From Paraconexibacter algicola (GTDB lineage: Bacteria; Actinomycetota; Thermoleophilia; Solirubrobacterales; Solirubrobacteraceae), in the NCBI RefSeq assembly GCF_003044185.1, contig NZ_PYYB01000002.1, positions 1 to 64,000 on the forward strand: DNA of 64,000 nucleotides, read 5' to 3'. This document shows positions 7,850 through 16,908 of this stretch, in pieces. Numbering within the stretch: the first letter of the stretch is position 1; every line of letters begins with the position of its first letter. A program made the translations under genes and the position numbers. The notes beneath the pieces are model-generated. The model was not told the origin of the DNA and made no database searches. It saw nothing but the letters and a program-made list of their open reading frames with translations.

Positions 7850-9235
7850 ATGGCTGATCGCACCCCGACCTCCCGCTTCGGCCGCTCCGCACGCATCGGC
7901 GGCCTCGTCGCCGGGCAGGGCGCCCGCGTCGCCGGCGGCAAGCTCCTGGACAAGGCCCGCGGCGACGAGTCGCGCGAGCGCGCGCAGCGCAAGCGCACCG
8001 CCGCGGTGGTGGAGCAGGTCGTCGTGCAGCTCGGCTCGATGAAGGGCGCGGCCATGAAGTTCGGCCAGGTGCTCTCCACGATCGACCTGCCCGGGCTCGA
8101 GCAGGAGGACTCCGAGCGCATCAAGGCCCGCCTGGCGGAGCTGCGCGACAACGCGCCGAAGGTCGAGTTCTCCAAGATGGAGAAGCTGATGGCGGCCGAG
8201 TGGGGGCAGCCCGTCGACAAGGTGCTGCGCGAGCTGGACCGCGAGCCGATCGCTGCCGCGTCGATCGGGCAGGTCTACCGGGGCGTCACCCACGACGGCG
8301 ACGAGGTCGCCATCAAGGTGCAGTACCCGGGCATCGCGGAGGCGGTCGACGCCGACCTGCGCAACATGAAGATCCTGCTGCCGCTGATCGGGCGTCTCGC
8401 CCCCGGCCTCGACACCAACGCGGTCGCCGAGGAGCTGCGCGAGCGCGTCACCGAGGAGCTCGACTACGAGCTCGAGGCCCAGAACCACCGGCGGATGGCG
8501 CGCGCGTGGCGCGGCCACCCGTTCGTGCGGATCCCCGCGGTCGACACGTCGCTGTCGACCCGCCGGGTGCTCGTGACCGAGATGATCCAGGGCGGCCAGC
8601 CGTTCTCCGCGGTCAAGGAGCTGCCCGAGTCCGACCGCGACGCGTTCGCCGAGATGGTCTTCCGGTTCTTCTACGGCTGCGCGACGCGCCTGGACCTGGT
8701 CTGCGGCGACCCCCATCCGGGCAACTTCCTGCGCCTGCCCGACGGCACCGTCTCGTTCTTCGACTTCGGCATGATGCGCCAGCTGCCCGCGGGCTACTCC
8801 AAGCGGGAGAGCGTGATCTTCTCCGCGGTCCGCGACGAGGACGCCGCCGGCGTCGCCCGGGGCCTGCGGGACCTCGGCTACCTGCCCGACTCGTTCGACT
8901 TCCCCGACGAGCTCGTCTACGAGCACATGCGCCGCACGGGCGCGTGGATGTTCGACTGGGAGCCGCCGGTGCGGCTGTCGGGCGAGTCGGCGCACCGGCT
9001 GATGGACGACGTGCTCGCGATCGGCGGCGAGTGGCGGTCGATGGTCCGTGGGTTCGACATGCCGCCGGAGGCGCTGCTGATGCGGCGGATGGAGAACATC
9101 CTCTTCGGGGTCGCGTGCGACCTGCGCGCCGCGGCCGACTGGGGCGCGCTCTGGGCGGAGTTCTTCCTCGACGAGCCGTACGACACCGAGATCGGCCGCC
9201 TCGAGCGCGAGTGGGCGCTCGACCGGGTCGCCTGA
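7850..9235 (+). CDS. ABC1/UbiB-family atypical kinase
   Basis: A 461-residue protein. The ATG at 7850 starts the M-A-D-R-T N-terminus; an ORF upstream to 7814 lacks similarity to the family. It holds the family-specific K-G-A-A-M-K-F-G-Q (KxGQ) motif, A-A-A-S-I-G-Q-V-Y (the Ala-rich nucleotide loop replacing a Gly loop), V-A-I-K-V-Q-Y-P-G, C-G-D-P-H-P-G-N and the D-F-G-M metal-binding motif. UbiB-type proteins are ATPases or kinases linked to isoprenoid-quinone or lipid metabolism. No quinone gene is adjacent, so the substrate is unknown. Confidence 0.88.
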   Translation: MADRTPTSRFGRSARIGGLVAGQGARVAGGKLLDKARGDESRERAQRKRTAAVVEQVVVQLGSMKGAAMKFGQVLSTIDLPGLEQEDSERIKARLAELRDNAPKVEFSKMEKLMAAEWGQPVDKVLRELDREPIAAASIGQVYRGVTHDGDEVAIKVQYPGIAEAVDADLRNMKILLPLIGRLAPGLDTNAVAEELRERVTEELDYELEAQNHRRMARAWRGHPFVRIPAVDTSLSTRRVLVTEMIQGGQPFSAVKELPESDRDAFAEMVFRFFYGCATRLDLVCGDPHPGNFLRLPDGTVSFFDFGMMRQLPAGYSKRESVIFSAVRDEDAAGVARGLRDLGYLPDSFDFPDELVYEHMRRTGAWMFDWEPPVRLSGESAHRLMDDVLAIGGEWRSMVRGFDMPPEALLMRRMENILFGVACDLRAAADWGALWAEFFLDEPYDTEIGRLEREWALDRVA

Positions 9236-9250
9236 GGGCGACCGCCCCGG

Positions 9251-9931
9251 TCAGCCGACCGCGACGCGCATCGCGCGGGCGAGGTCGCCGCCGATGCTCA
9301 GCTCCACCGACGGGAACCGCACGGTGAGCGGTCCGCCGAACGGCTGACGGTCGAGCACCTCGACCGCGTCGCCGATCTGGATGCCGCGCCCGGCGAGGTA
9401 GCGGAGCATCTCCGGGTCCTCGTCGCTGATCCGCACGAACCGCCCGGACGCCCCGGGCTCCAGCGCCGACAGCGACACGCTGTCGCCCTCGTCGATGCGC
9501 AGGTCCGCGTCGGGGATCGGGTCGCCGTGCGGGTCGTGGGTCGGGTGGCCGAGCTTCGCGGCGATCCGCGCCTCGAGGTCCTCGCTGATGACGTGCTCGA
9601 GCGCCTCGGCCTCCTCGTGCACGCGGTCCCACGGGACCCCGAGGTGCTCGTGCAGGTACAGCTCGAGCAGGCGGTGGTGGCGCATGACCTCCAGCGCGAC
9701 CTTCTCCCCCTGCTCGCTCAGCGTCACGCCCTTGTAGGGGGCGTGCGAGGCGAGACCGAGATCCGCCATGCGCTTGACCATCGCCGACGCGGAGCCCGCG
9801 GTCACGCCGAGCCGGTCGGCCAGCTCGTTCGTGCCGACGGTGCCGTCGCCACGCCGCTGCAGGGCGTAGATCGCCTTGGCGTAGTTCTCGACGGCCTCGC
9901 CGTGCTGACGATTGCCGGAAGGGGTCGCCAT
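9251..9931 (-). CDS. Metal-dependent transcriptional regulator, DtxR/IdeR family
   Basis: A 226-residue protein with an N-terminal winged helix (N-Y-A-K-A-I-Y-A-L through V-T-A-G-S-A-S-A-M-V-K-R-M), then the dimerisation and metal-binding segment H-H-R-L-L-E-L-Y-L with E-A-E-A-L-E-H-V-I-S, and a C-terminal SH3/FeoA-like domain (from about residue 145). This full three-domain layout is that of DtxR, IdeR and MntR, repressors of iron or manganese uptake genes. Which metal it senses is not evident. It converges on the kinase gene with a 15-nt gap. No obvious target gene is adjacent. Confidence 0.88.
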   Translation of the reverse strand: MATPSGNRQHGEAVENYAKAIYALQRRGDGTVGTNELADRLGVTAGSASAMVKRMADLGLASHAPYKGVTLSEQGEKVALEVMRHHRLLELYLHEHLGVPWDRVHEEAEALEHVISEDLEARIAAKLGHPTHDPHGDPIPDADLRIDEGDSVSLSALEPGASGRFVRISDEDPEMLRYLAGRGIQIGDAVEVLDRQPFGGPLTVRFPSVELSIGGDLARAMRVAVG

Positions 9932-9969
9932 CGTCGCCAATCCTCGCACGTCGCCCGGCGCGGGACCGC

Positions 9970-10878
9970 TCAGCGCGTCGCGGCTCCCCCGGGCGGCGGG
10001 CCGTCCAGCCAGGCGTCGACGAGCGCCCCGATCTCGTCCGGGCGCTCCAGGTGCAGCCAGTGCCCGGCGCCGGGCACGACCGCGAAGCGGCTTCCCGGGG
10101 CCAGCAGGTCCTGTGCGCGCTCCCCGATCGCCGCGAGCATGCAGCCGTCGTCCTGCCCGTGCAGCGAGAGCACCGGCGCCCCGGCGCGCAGGCCGAACAG
10201 CCGCGCGAAGCCGCGCGTGAGGTTCTGGCGGTAGTAGGCGAGCGCGGCCTCGCGCTGCGCGCGCGTGGCGAGGGCGGCGCGGACGTGCGCGAGGTCCTCG
10301 GTCGCGTCGTACCCCGGCGACCAGCTGCGCCACAGCGCCGGGATCATCCGGTGCAGGAGCGTCCGCTCGACGAACGGCAGCTGGTTGTAGAGGAAGTACC
10401 AGCTGCGGCGGGACTGTCGCAGGCCCAGGCGCAGGTCGCGCGGGGCGTGGGTGAGCGGGCGCAGCAGCGCGGCCGGCGGCGGGATCGACAGCGCGACGTG
10501 CCGGGCGAAGCGCCCCGGGTCGCGCGCGGTGACCGCCCAGACCTGGACGGCGCCCCAGTCGTGCCCGACGAGCACCGCGCGGTCGTCGCCGTCCAGCGCC
10601 GCGTGCAGGGCGAGCAGGTCGCCGGCGAGGTCCTCGACGAGGTAGCGGCCGTCCGGTGCGGGCCCGGTCGGCCCGTAGCCGCGCGTGTAGGGCGCCACGA
10701 CCCGGTAGCCGCGCGCGGCCAGCCGGGGACCGAGATGCCGCCAGGTCGACGGCGCGTCCGGATAGCCGTGGACGAGGATCGCCAGCGGCGCGTCCGCCGC
10801 CGCACCGGCGGGGGCCCAGGTCAGCGCGTGCAGGCGCAGCCCGGGCAGGTCGACGGCGATCGGCTCGGGGGCGCGCAT
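9970..10878 (-). CDS. Alpha/beta hydrolase, epoxide hydrolase-like
   Basis: A 302-residue protein with the oxyanion motif H-G-Y-P-D and the nucleophile elbow V-G-H-D-W-G, where Asp replaces Ser. That places it with epoxide hydrolases and haloalkane dehalogenases. The late H-W-L-H-L-E-R-P-D-E segment supplies the catalytic His, and the cap region contains paired Tyr residues (W-Y-F-L-Y, A-Y-Y-R-Q) suitable for epoxide activation. TACGGT (10885-10890, minus strand) lies 6 nt before the ATG, another leaderless promoter. Substrate unknown. Confidence 0.8.
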   Translation of the reverse strand: MRAPEPIAVDLPGLRLHALTWAPAGAAADAPLAILVHGYPDAPSTWRHLGPRLAARGYRVVAPYTRGYGPTGPAPDGRYLVEDLAGDLLALHAALDGDDRAVLVGHDWGAVQVWAVTARDPGRFARHVALSIPPPAALLRPLTHAPRDLRLGLRQSRRSWYFLYNQLPFVERTLLHRMIPALWRSWSPGYDATEDLAHVRAALATRAQREAALAYYRQNLTRGFARLFGLRAGAPVLSLHGQDDGCMLAAIGERAQDLLAPGSRFAVVPGAGHWLHLERPDEIGALVDAWLDGPPPGGAATR

Positions 10879-10929
10879 CCCGCGACCGTACCCGGCGGCG
10901 GGCGTGCGCCGCGTGAGCGGGCGGCGCGC

Positions 10930-12123
10930 TCAGGCGGGCAGCGGGACCCCCTCGGGCAGCCGGAACCGCACGCGGGTCCCCGCGGGCGCGTCCTCGAGCC
11001 AGATGCGCCCGCCGTGCGCCTCGACGATCGCGCGGGCGATCGCCAGGCCCAGCCCCGCGCCGCCCGCCGTGCGCGCCGCCCGGTCGCCGCCCTGGAAGAA
11101 CGCGTCGAAGACCCGCTCCCGGTCCTCGGCCGGGATGCCCGAGCCGGTGTCCGCCACCTCGATCTCGACGCCGTCCCCGACCGGCTCCGCCCGGACGACG
11201 ACGCTGCCGTCGGCGGGCGTGTGGCGGATCGCGTTCTGGATCAGGTTGAAGAGGACGCGCTGCAGCTGCTCCGGGTTGGCGCGCGCGGGCACGAGGCCCG
11301 CGGCGAGGTCCGCGCGGACCTCCACGCGTCGCTGCTCGGCCTGCGGGCGCATCGCGTCGACGGTCTCGGCGACGAGCGCGTCGAGCGGCACGTGCTCGGC
11401 CGTCCAGCGGATCTCGCCGGCCTGCAGGCGCGTCAGCTCGAAGAGGTCGTCGATCAGCGCGCCGAGCGCACGCACGTGCGTGGTCATCCGCGCGAGCTGC
11501 TCGCGGCGGCGGTCGGGCTCGAAGATGTCGTCCTCGAGGCCCTCGGCGATGAGCTGCAACGCGGTGATTGGCGTGCGCAGGTCGTGCGAGACGGCGGCCA
11601 TCAGCTGGCGCCGCGCGTCCTCCTCGCGCGCGATCCGCTCGACCATCCGGTCGACGTCGGCGGCGAGACGGGCCAGCTCGTCTTCCCCGGCGACCCCGGT
11701 GCGCACGTCGCGCCGGCCGGCGCCGACCGCGTCGAGCGTGCCGCTGATCGCGTCGAGGTCGGCGAGCGCACCGCCGCCCAGCAGCCGCGCGAGCCACAGG
11801 CCGACCGCGCCCGCGAACACCACGACGACGACGGTGAAGAACGCGTCGTGGGCGTTGAAGAACATCTGCTGGACGAACAGCGCGACCGCGACCAGCGCCT
11901 GCGCCCCGACGAGCACGGCGATCGTCGCGAGGTGCCGGCGCAGCGACCGTCGCGGCCGGCGCTCGGCGAGCGCGTGGCCGACGAGCACGGTCAGCACCCC
12001 GACTGGGCCGAGCAGCACGAGCACGAGCCAGGCCGCGTGGCCGCCGTAGGGCAGGGCCGACACCGCGGCCAGCAGGCCGGTGAGCGCGGCGACGAACAGC
12101 AGGCTCGTGGCCCGCCCGCTCAT
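10930..12123 (-). CDS. Sensor histidine kinase with HAMP domain
   Basis: A 397-residue membrane kinase. Four hydrophobic segments occupy residues 1-130, a HAMP linker follows (D-L-D-A-I-S-G-T-L-D-A-V), then the H-box A-V-S-H-D-L-R-T-P-I-T-A, N-box N-L-I-Q-N-A-I-R-H-T, and G boxes D-T-G-S-G-I-P and G-A-G-L-G-L-A-I-A. The ATG at 12123 overlaps the stop of the response-regulator gene by 4 nt, so kinase follows regulator in one operon. There is no extracellular sensor domain of any size, so the stimulus is probably sensed in the membrane. Its targets are unknown. Confidence 0.9.
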   Translation of the reverse strand: MSGRATSLLFVAALTGLLAAVSALPYGGHAAWLVLVLLGPVGVLTVLVGHALAERRPRRSLRRHLATIAVLVGAQALVAVALFVQQMFFNAHDAFFTVVVVVFAGAVGLWLARLLGGGALADLDAISGTLDAVGAGRRDVRTGVAGEDELARLAADVDRMVERIAREEDARRQLMAAVSHDLRTPITALQLIAEGLEDDIFEPDRRREQLARMTTHVRALGALIDDLFELTRLQAGEIRWTAEHVPLDALVAETVDAMRPQAEQRRVEVRADLAAGLVPARANPEQLQRVLFNLIQNAIRHTPADGSVVVRAEPVGDGVEIEVADTGSGIPAEDRERVFDAFFQGGDRAARTAGGAGLGLAIARAIVEAHGGRIWLEDAPAGTRVRFRLPEGVPLPA

Positions 12124-12833
12124 GCCGCCGTCCCGAAGCGGTAGCCGACGCCCCACACCGTCTCGATCCAGCGCGGCTGCTCGGGGTCGACCTCGATCTT
12201 CGCGCGCAGCCGCCGGATGTGGACGGTGACGGTCGAGGTGTCGGTGTAGAACGAGTACTGCCAGACGCGGTCCATCAGCTGGTTGCGCGTGAACGCCCGG
12301 CCCGGGTGCCGGGCGAGGAACAGCAGCAGGTCGAACTCGCGCTGGGTGAGCGCGACCTCCTCGCCCGCGGCGAGCACGCGGCGACCGACCGGGTCGATCG
12401 TCAGCCCGTCGAGCTCGATCGCCGGCTCGTCCTCGGGCGTGATGTCCAGCCGGCGCAGGACGGCGTCGACGCGGGCGACGAGCTCCGCCGGGCTGAACGG
12501 CTTCACGACGTAGTCGTCGGCGCCCAGTCGCAGGCCGGTGATGCGGTCGCTCTCCTCCCCCTTGGCGGTCAGCAGGATGATCGGCGTGCGCCGCCGGTGC
12601 TGCTCGCGGATACGCCGCATCACCTCGAGCCCGTCGATCCCCGGCAGCATCAGGTCCAGGACGATGAGGTCCGGGGCTTCGCGGGCGGCCGCGTCGACCG
12701 CGGCGAGGCCGTCGGCGGCGAGGCGGGTGCGGTAGCCCGCCCGCTGCAGGTAGCGGGAGACGACGTCCCCGATCGTGGGTTCGTCGTCCACCACCAGGAC
12801 GGACCCGCGGGAGTGCTCGCTCGTCGTGCTCAC
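12120..12833 (-). CDS. Response regulator, OmpR/PhoB family
   Basis: A 237-residue protein. The receiver domain has D-D-E acidic residues (16-18), the phospho-acceptor Asp in V-L-D-L-M-L-P-G, T of L-L-T-A-K and K of V-V-K-P-F. A C-terminal winged helix follows (L-T-Q-R-E-F-D-L-L through V-H-I-R-R-L-R-A-K-I and W-G-V-G-Y-R-F). It is translationally coupled to the kinase through an ATGA overlap. The pair presumably responds to an envelope or membrane signal. Neither PhoR nor MprA identity can be claimed from the sequence alone. Confidence 0.92.
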   Translation of the reverse strand: MSTTSEHSRGSVLVVDDEPTIGDVVSRYLQRAGYRTRLAADGLAAVDAAAREAPDLIVLDLMLPGIDGLEVMRRIREQHRRRTPIILLTAKGEESDRITGLRLGADDYVVKPFSPAELVARVDAVLRRLDITPEDEPAIELDGLTIDPVGRRVLAAGEEVALTQREFDLLLFLARHPGRAFTRNQLMDRVWQYSFYTDTSTVTVHIRRLRAKIEVDPEQPRWIETVWGVGYRFGTAA

Positions 12834-12896
12834 CGGCCGAGTGTGGACCGCCGGGACGGCGCGGGCAAGGGCGCGCGGGGCGCGTTCACCGACCGT

Positions 12897-13961
12897 TCAT
12901 CGGCCGGACGTCGCGCGCAGCGGCGCGTGCGCGAACTCCGCCATGCCGACGAGGAAGTCCTCCCGGGCGGTGAACCCCAGGACGGTCCGGGCGCGCGCGG
13001 GGTCGGCGACGACGTGCCGGACGTCCCCGAGGCGGTACTCGCCGGTCACGACCGGGTCGGGGGCGTCGCCGTGCGCCGCCTGCAGCGCGCGGGCCATCTC
13101 GCCGACGGTGCGCGGCTCCCCGCTGCAGACGTTGAACGCGCCCGGCACGGGCTCCGCGGCCAGGAGCGCGAGGACGTTCGCGCGCGCGACGTCGCGGACG
13201 TGGACGAAGTCGCGGCGCTGCCCGCCGTCCTCGAAGACGCGCGGTGCGCGCCCGGCGGCCAGGGCGCTGGCGAAGATCGACGCGACGCCCGCGTACGGGG
13301 TGTCGCGCGGCATCCGCGGGCCGTAGACGTTGTGGTAGCGCAGCGAGGTCACGGGGACGCCGGTCTCGCGCGAGAACGCCTCGGCGAGGTGCTCCTGGTG
13401 GAGCTTCGTGGCGGCGTAGACGTTGCGCGGGTCCGCGGGGGCGTCCTCGGGCACGAGCTCGGCGGTGAGCGGCGCCCCGCAGGTCGGGCACGGTGGCTCG
13501 AAGCGGCCCGCGTCGAGGTCGCTGCGCCGCCGCGCACCGGGGCGCACCACGCCGTGGGTCGGGCAGCGGTAGCGGCCCTCCCCGTAGACGACCATGCTCG
13601 ACGCCTGGACGAGCCGCGGCGGGGTGCGCGTGCGGGCGAGCTCGCGCAGGAGCACGGCGGTGCCGAGGTCGTTGTGGGACACGTAGTCGGCGATGTCGCC
13701 GATCTCGGTGCCGAGCCCGACCATCGCGGCCTGGTGGCAGACGGCGTCGACGCCGCGCAGCGCCGCCGCGACGACGGCGCCGTCGCGCACGTCGCCGCGG
13801 ACCCACTGCGCGCCCTCGGGGACGAGCGGCTCCGCGTCGGTCGCGTGCGCGGCCGGGTGCAGGTCGTCGAGCAGCCGGACGTCGTGGCCGGCGGCGAGCA
13901 GCGCCTCGGCGACGTGCCCGCCGACGAAGCCGGCGCCGCCGGTGATGAGCACGAGGGTCAC
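12897..13961 (-). CDS. NAD-dependent sugar epimerase/dehydratase with a Cys/His insertion
   Basis: A 354-residue extended SDR. It has the Rossmann motif G-G-A-G-F-V-G, the catalytic S-S-M-V-V-Y-G and Y-A-A-T-K (YxxxK), and L-R-Y-H-N-V-Y-G-P typical of UDP-glucose epimerase-like enzymes. Between the catalytic Ser and Tyr it carries an insertion with C-P-T-H-G and C-P-T-C-G, a likely zinc knuckle not found in GalE. The GTG start has GGGAGG upstream and overlaps the preceding stop as GTGA. It is last in a three-gene operon with a lipoprotein and a membrane glycosyltransferase-like gene, so nucleotide-sugar supply for an envelope glycan is a reasonable inference. Confidence 0.85.
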   Translation of the reverse strand: MTLVLITGGAGFVGGHVAEALLAAGHDVRLLDDLHPAAHATDAEPLVPEGAQWVRGDVRDGAVVAAALRGVDAVCHQAAMVGLGTEIGDIADYVSHNDLGTAVLLRELARTRTPPRLVQASSMVVYGEGRYRCPTHGVVRPGARRRSDLDAGRFEPPCPTCGAPLTAELVPEDAPADPRNVYAATKLHQEHLAEAFSRETGVPVTSLRYHNVYGPRMPRDTPYAGVASIFASALAAGRAPRVFEDGGQRRDFVHVRDVARANVLALLAAEPVPGAFNVCSGEPRTVGEMARALQAAHGDAPDPVVTGEYRLGDVRHVVADPARARTVLGFTAREDFLVGMAEFAHAPLRATSGR

Positions 13962-14893
13962 GGGGTCCTCCCGGAGGGGTCGACGAGGTGCAGGTCGCGA
14001 GCGCCCGAGACGAGCAGCCGGCCGTCGCTGAGCCGCACGACGCCGTAGCGGCAGTCGCGGTCGAGCACGCCGGTGCGCCGCCACGGCGCGTCGGGCGTCG
14101 GCTGCTCGAAGCGGTCGAGCCGTCCGCTGACGACCCCGCAGACGGCCAGCCGCCGCTCGCCGAGCGCCGCCACGCCGGACGGGGCGATGCGCCCGGGCAG
14201 GTCGGTCACGGGACCGCCCGTGCCGTCGCCGGGGCCGATCCGCTCGGGGCGGCGGCCGGGCGCGTTGTCGGCCACGAGGAGCCGTCCGCGCGGGGTGCGG
14301 TCGAACGCGAACGGGTTGTTCCAGCCGCCGGACAGGACGCGTGGCCGCTGGTCGGGCGGGCCGTCGGGGTCGAGGGCGAGGAGCTTGCCGTTGAGGGCGC
14401 GCGGGTCGCGGACGCGCGGCGGGTCCTGGAGGTCGCCCACGCCGATGACGAGCCGGTCGCGGTCCGGGTCGTGCAGCAGGTGTCCGCCGGTCGCCAGCGC
14501 GGTACCGACGGGCCCGGTCCAGACGCGCGTGCGCGGGGCCGGGCGCAGGCGCTCGACGACGAGGCGCCCGCCGTCACGCGCCGACGTGTACGAGGCCCAG
14601 ACGGTCCGGCCGTCCGGGGTCGCGGCGAGCCCGAGCAGGCCACGCTGCCCGCCGGTGCGCACCGGCAGCCGCGCGAGGACGGTCGCCCCGGGCTCGCGCC
14701 GCACGATCCCGGAGGCCAGCTCGCCGGTGAGGTAGCCGCCGTCCGGCAGCGCGGCGAGCGCGGCGAGGACCGGGGTCGCGGCGGCAGGCTGCCGCGGGTC
14801 GGCCTGGGTGCGGGTCGGCTCCTCCCCGCCACCGCAGCCGGCGACGGCGAGCGCGACCAGCGCCAGGGCTGCGAGGGGACGCCGTCGGCTCAC
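13958..14893 (-). CDS. Lipoprotein with glucose/sorbosone dehydrogenase-like beta-propeller
   Basis: A 311-residue protein. A lipobox (V-A-G-C, Cys about residue 18) follows a short signal peptide. The propeller contains G-Q-R-G-L-L-G-L-A, the repeated D-P-D-R-D-R-L-V-I-G-V-G-D and N-G-K-L-L-A-L-D-P-D-G, all characteristic of the PQQ-dependent GSDH family. It is shorter than typical members (about 350-450), so whether it binds PQQ is uncertain. Both ends overlap neighbours by 4 nt (GTGA), so the three-gene operon is tightly coupled. Likely located on the outer face of the membrane. Confidence 0.7.
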   Translation of the reverse strand: MSRRRPLAALALVALAVAGCGGGEEPTRTQADPRQPAAATPVLAALAALPDGGYLTGELASGIVRREPGATVLARLPVRTGGQRGLLGLAATPDGRTVWASYTSARDGGRLVVERLRPAPRTRVWTGPVGTALATGGHLLHDPDRDRLVIGVGDLQDPPRVRDPRALNGKLLALDPDGPPDQRPRVLSGGWNNPFAFDRTPRGRLLVADNAPGRRPERIGPGDGTGGPVTDLPGRIAPSGVAALGERRLAVCGVVSGRLDRFEQPTPDAPWRRTGVLDRDCRYGVVRLSDGRLLVSGARDLHLVDPSGRTP

Positions 14894-16161
14894 CACGGGG
14901 ACCGCGCTCCGAGCTGGACGCAGAGCCCGAGGGCGGCGGCGCTGGCCAGCCAGCGTCGCGACGACCCGAGGGCGCAGGTCGCGAGGACGATCCAGGGGGC
15001 GAACGGCAGCCAGATCCGCTCCGTCTCGCCGCGGGAGAGGCCGCTGAGCGCCGCCGCGCTCAGCGCGACCGCCGCGCCGCCGGTGAGGATCCAGGTGCCG
15101 CGGTCGCGCAGCCGCACCAGCCCGACCGCCGCGGCGGGCCCGACGACGAGGCAGAACGCCGCGAGGTCGATCAGCAGGAACTCCAGGTACGGGCGGCGGG
15201 AGGCGACCCCGGCCTCGTAGAGCTCCCGCGTGGCCGCGAGCCCGTCGAACCACCAGAAGCCCGCGCTCGCGAAGACCGCGAAGACGGCGCCGACCCCGAC
15301 CGCGGCGAGCACGAGGACGCGCCAGGCGCGCCGCCACAGCACGATCGCCAGCGGGATCGCGCCCAGCGGCGTGATCCCGTAGCTGAGGTGCAGGGCGGTG
15401 CCGAGCACGAGCCCGGCGGCGACCGCGCACCCGTCCGCCCGCCGGCCCGCGGGACCGCTCGCCGCCACGGCGATCAGCGCGATCCCGACGGCCGCCACGC
15501 CGGTGAAGAGCGCGTCGGCGGAGGTCCCCATCCACACCGCCCCCGGGAGCAGCACGAGGAACGGCGCCGCCCGGCGTGCCGCGCGCTCCCCCGCGAGGGC
15601 GCGGTGCGCGACGAGCGCGGCCGGGACCGCGAGCGCGCCCCCGGCGGTGACCAGCACGGTCGCCCAGCCGGCGCCGCCGAGCCCGACCGCGTCCATCCCG
15701 GCGAGCAGCAGCACGAGGCCCGGCGGGTGGCCCTTCACGTGCGTCGGGTAGGTCGGCAGCAGCTCGGTGAAGGTCCGCAGGAAGCCGCCCGGGGAGCCGA
15801 CCCGGTCGACCGCGGCGAGGTACTCGTAGCGGGTCTCCAGCGGCGCGGTCAGCGCGGCGGGCCCGTCGGTCAGCGCCAGCAGCACGATCCACGTGGCCGC
15901 GGCGACGGTGGCGGCGACGAGCAGCCCCGGCCAGCGCAGCGCCGACGCGACGCGCTGCCCGGCGGCGACCGCGACCACCGCGAACGCCACGGCGGCGAGC
16001 GCCCACGCCCCGAGACGCAGGTCCGCGGTCCCGACGAGCGGGGCGTTGCCGATCCGCACGAGCGGGTCGTCGTCGTAGAGCGCCCGGCCGACGAGCGCGC
16101 CGGCCACGAGGACCAGCGCCCACCCGCCGACCGCGGCGACGGTGCGCGGGCGGTCCTGCAT
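14890..16161 (-). CDS. Polytopic membrane protein, GT-C glycosyltransferase-like
   Basis: A 423-residue protein with about ten to twelve hydrophobic segments. A loop after the second or third segment holds E-T-R-Y-E-Y-L and the later T-Y-P-T-H-V-K-G-H-P-P-G-L, resembling the conserved H-P-P-G/H-F-P motif of GT39/ArnT-like enzymes that use polyprenyl-phosphate sugars. Near the C-terminus G-E-T-E-R-I-W-L-P-F is conserved in related actinobacterial proteins from memory. It is first in the operon with the lipoprotein and epimerase. TAGCGT (16171-16176, minus strand) lies 9 nt before the ATG. Sugar donor and acceptor are unknown. Confidence 0.65.
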   Translation of the reverse strand: MQDRPRTVAAVGGWALVLVAGALVGRALYDDDPLVRIGNAPLVGTADLRLGAWALAAVAFAVVAVAAGQRVASALRWPGLLVAATVAAATWIVLLALTDGPAALTAPLETRYEYLAAVDRVGSPGGFLRTFTELLPTYPTHVKGHPPGLVLLLAGMDAVGLGGAGWATVLVTAGGALAVPAALVAHRALAGERAARRAAPFLVLLPGAVWMGTSADALFTGVAAVGIALIAVAASGPAGRRADGCAVAAGLVLGTALHLSYGITPLGAIPLAIVLWRRAWRVLVLAAVGVGAVFAVFASAGFWWFDGLAATRELYEAGVASRRPYLEFLLIDLAAFCLVVGPAAAVGLVRLRDRGTWILTGGAAVALSAAALSGLSRGETERIWLPFAPWIVLATCALGSSRRWLASAAALGLCVQLGARSPW

Positions 16162-16266
16162 CGGTCCCCGACGCTAGCGCCGACGGACCCCGTCGGCGAG
16201 CGCGGACGACCCTGTTTCGTGGTTCGTCATCACTCCGGGGGCCCCGCGGCCCTACCGTGGTCCCCC

Positions 16267-16908
16267 ATGACCGACGTCGTCCTCCCTGTGCTGAACGAGG
16301 CACAGGCCCTGCCCTGGGTCCTCGAGCGCCTCCCGGCCGACCACCACCCGATCGTGGTCGACAACGGCTCCACGGACGGCAGCGGCGACCTCGCCCGGCG
16401 GCTCGGCGCCCAGGTGGTCGTCGAGCCCGTGCCCGGGTTCGGGGCCGCGTGCTTCGCGGGGCTGACCGCGGCGCGCGCCGAGCACGTCGCGTTCATGGAC
16501 TGCGACGCGTCGCTCGACCCGCGCGACCTCCCCACGGTGACCGGCCCGGTCCTGCGTGGCGAGGCCGACCTCGTGCTCGGCGCCCGCGACGCGCAGCCCG
16601 GCGCCTGGCCGGTGCACGCCCGGCTGCTGAACCGGCTGCTGGCGCTGGAGCTGCGGCGCCGCTGCCGGGTGCCGCTGACCGATCTCGGCCCGATGCGCGC
16701 GGCGCGCCGCACCGACCTGCTCGCGCTGGGCATCGCGGACCGGCGGTTCGGCTGGCCGCTGGAGATGGTCCTGCGCGCCGCCGCCGCGGACTGGCGGATC
16801 GCCGAGGTGACCGTCCCCTACCTGCCGCGGGCGGGCCGCTCGAAGGTGACCGGCACCGTGCGCGGCACGGTCCGCGCGGTCCGCGACATGACGGCGGTGA
16901 TGACGTGA
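16267..16908 (+). CDS. Glycosyltransferase family 2 (GT-A fold)
   Basis: A 213-residue protein, short for GT2 and lacking membrane segments. It has V-L-P-V-L-N-E, V-V-D-N-G-S-T-D-G-S, the DxD-like M-D-C-D-A-S and a C-terminal P-Y-L-P-R-A-G-R-S-K-V-T-G-T-V motif typical of dolichyl-phosphate-sugar synthase-like enzymes. It is the first gene of a five-gene operon with 4-nt overlaps. TACCGT (16253-16258) precedes the ATG by 8 nt. The next gene is DUF2064, a frequent partner of this GT2 type. Substrate unknown. Confidence 0.85.
   Translation: MTDVVLPVLNEAQALPWVLERLPADHHPIVVDNGSTDGSGDLARRLGAQVVVEPVPGFGAACFAGLTAARAEHVAFMDCDASLDPRDLPTVTGPVLRGEADLVLGARDAQPGAWPVHARLLNRLLALELRRRCRVPLTDLGPMRAARRTDLLALGIADRRFGWPLEMVLRAAAADWRIAEVTVPYLPRAGRSKVTGTVRGTVRAVRDMTAVMT

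Noticed and set aside
5606-8995. 1129-codon open frame on the minus strand
   Set aside because: It lies antisense to gluQRS, rnd and the ABC1-kinase gene; its composition (Arg, Gly, His, Gln runs) is the usual shadow of GC-rich coding DNA and it shows no domain.
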